Assembly (NCBI GenBank): GCA_947631945.1
Contig: CANRNI010000013.1
Coordinates: 1-64,000, forward strand
Direction: 5' to 3'
Source of the DNA: an uncultured Clostridia bacterium
Lineage (GTDB): Bacteria; Bacillota; Clostridia; Oscillospirales; Acutalibacteraceae
DNA length: 64,000 bases
A program made the position numbers and the translations under genes. Below the pieces are notes generated by a model. That model was not told the origin of the DNA, searched no databases, and saw nothing but the letters and a program-made list of their open reading frames with translations. Shown piece after piece: positions 63,414-64,000 of this stretch (its first letter is position 1; each line of letters starts with the position of its first letter).

Positions 63414-63505
63414 AAAATTTTTTAAACATATATTTGGTTATTTTATAAATTCTTTAAATTGACAAACGATTATATTCTTGCTATTATATATACGGTGATG
63501 TCCTT

Positions 63506-64000
63506 ATGAAGAGAAAAGCGCCGTTAATACTAACGTTTATTTTATTATTATCCGCCGTATTTAATTTTAACGCGTTCGGTGATTACAGAGAGCCTGTAGA
63601 CGGTATGCCGTTAAAGCCCGGACTTAACCCTGTTATAATGATTAAAGATGAAAATACGTTAGTGTACGCCGTATATGCCCGTGATATGTCGGGACTTGAA
63701 AACGGCGACCTTACGGTTTCTTTTGACGCGTCAAAGCTTCGTATGGTTTCATTTGACAAAACGGGAAATTACGATATGATATACTGTAATGAGAAAAACG
63801 GAAATTTGTATATTTCGTTTGTTTATAATGACAGCAACAAGCTTGACGCCGTAAAGCTTTTTGTCATCACGTTTGAAAAGACAGACGGAGCCGATTATCC
63901 CAAGCTTACCGCAGAAAATATCGCGGGTACGTTTATAAGGAGCGTTGCTCAGGATTATATAACCGAATATAAAGACGATAACAGCCAAGGCGGCGTAATT
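63506..64000 (+). CDS. Secreted protein with cohesin-like domain (truncated by window end)
   Basis: MKRKAPLILTFILLLSAVFNFNAFGDYREP...GLENGDLTVSFDASKLRMVSFDKTG...; open through 64000, absent from the supplied ORF track. Confidence 0.65.
   Translation, partial: MKRKAPLILTFILLLSAVFNFNAFGDYREPVDGMPLKPGLNPVIMIKDENTLVYAVYARDMSGLENGDLTVSFDASKLRMVSFDKTGNYDMIYCNEKNGNLYISFVYNDSNKLDAVKLFVITFEKTDGADYPKLTAENIAGTFIRSVAQDYITEYKDDNSQGGVI

Overview
Chromosomal window from a low-to-moderate GC Clostridia/Oscillospiraceae-like Firmicute (lineage inferred from gene content). It opens at the right end of an integrated element: the C-terminus of a tyrosine recombinase next to an intact tRNA-Ser(CGA), followed by an array of 5' half-tRNA-Ser copies. 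Housekeeping blocks include dusB, rhaA, rpmA-prp-rplU with an L21 leader, luxS, guaB, rpoB-rpoC-rpsL-rpsG-fusA-tuf, mnmA, nadA, a KOR operon, panE and typA. Accessory content includes GH18 and GH5 glycosidases, a dockerin protein, a cohesin-like protein running off the window end, and a large repeat-rich secreted protein. An unusual operon pairs two SCP2-like proteins with a class-III aminotransferase and a split transketolase. The strongest unexplained signals are (i) the tandem half-tRNA-Ser array broken at the anticodon loop, (ii) a dispersed ~179-bp imperfect-palindrome element with TTAAGGCAATACCGC ends in several subfamilies, some of which supply stop codons or a 5'UTR, (iii) a second ~110-bp repeat found only between convergent genes, and (iv) the SCP2/aminotransferase/transketolase operon. 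All family assignments come from reading motifs by eye; no database search was run.
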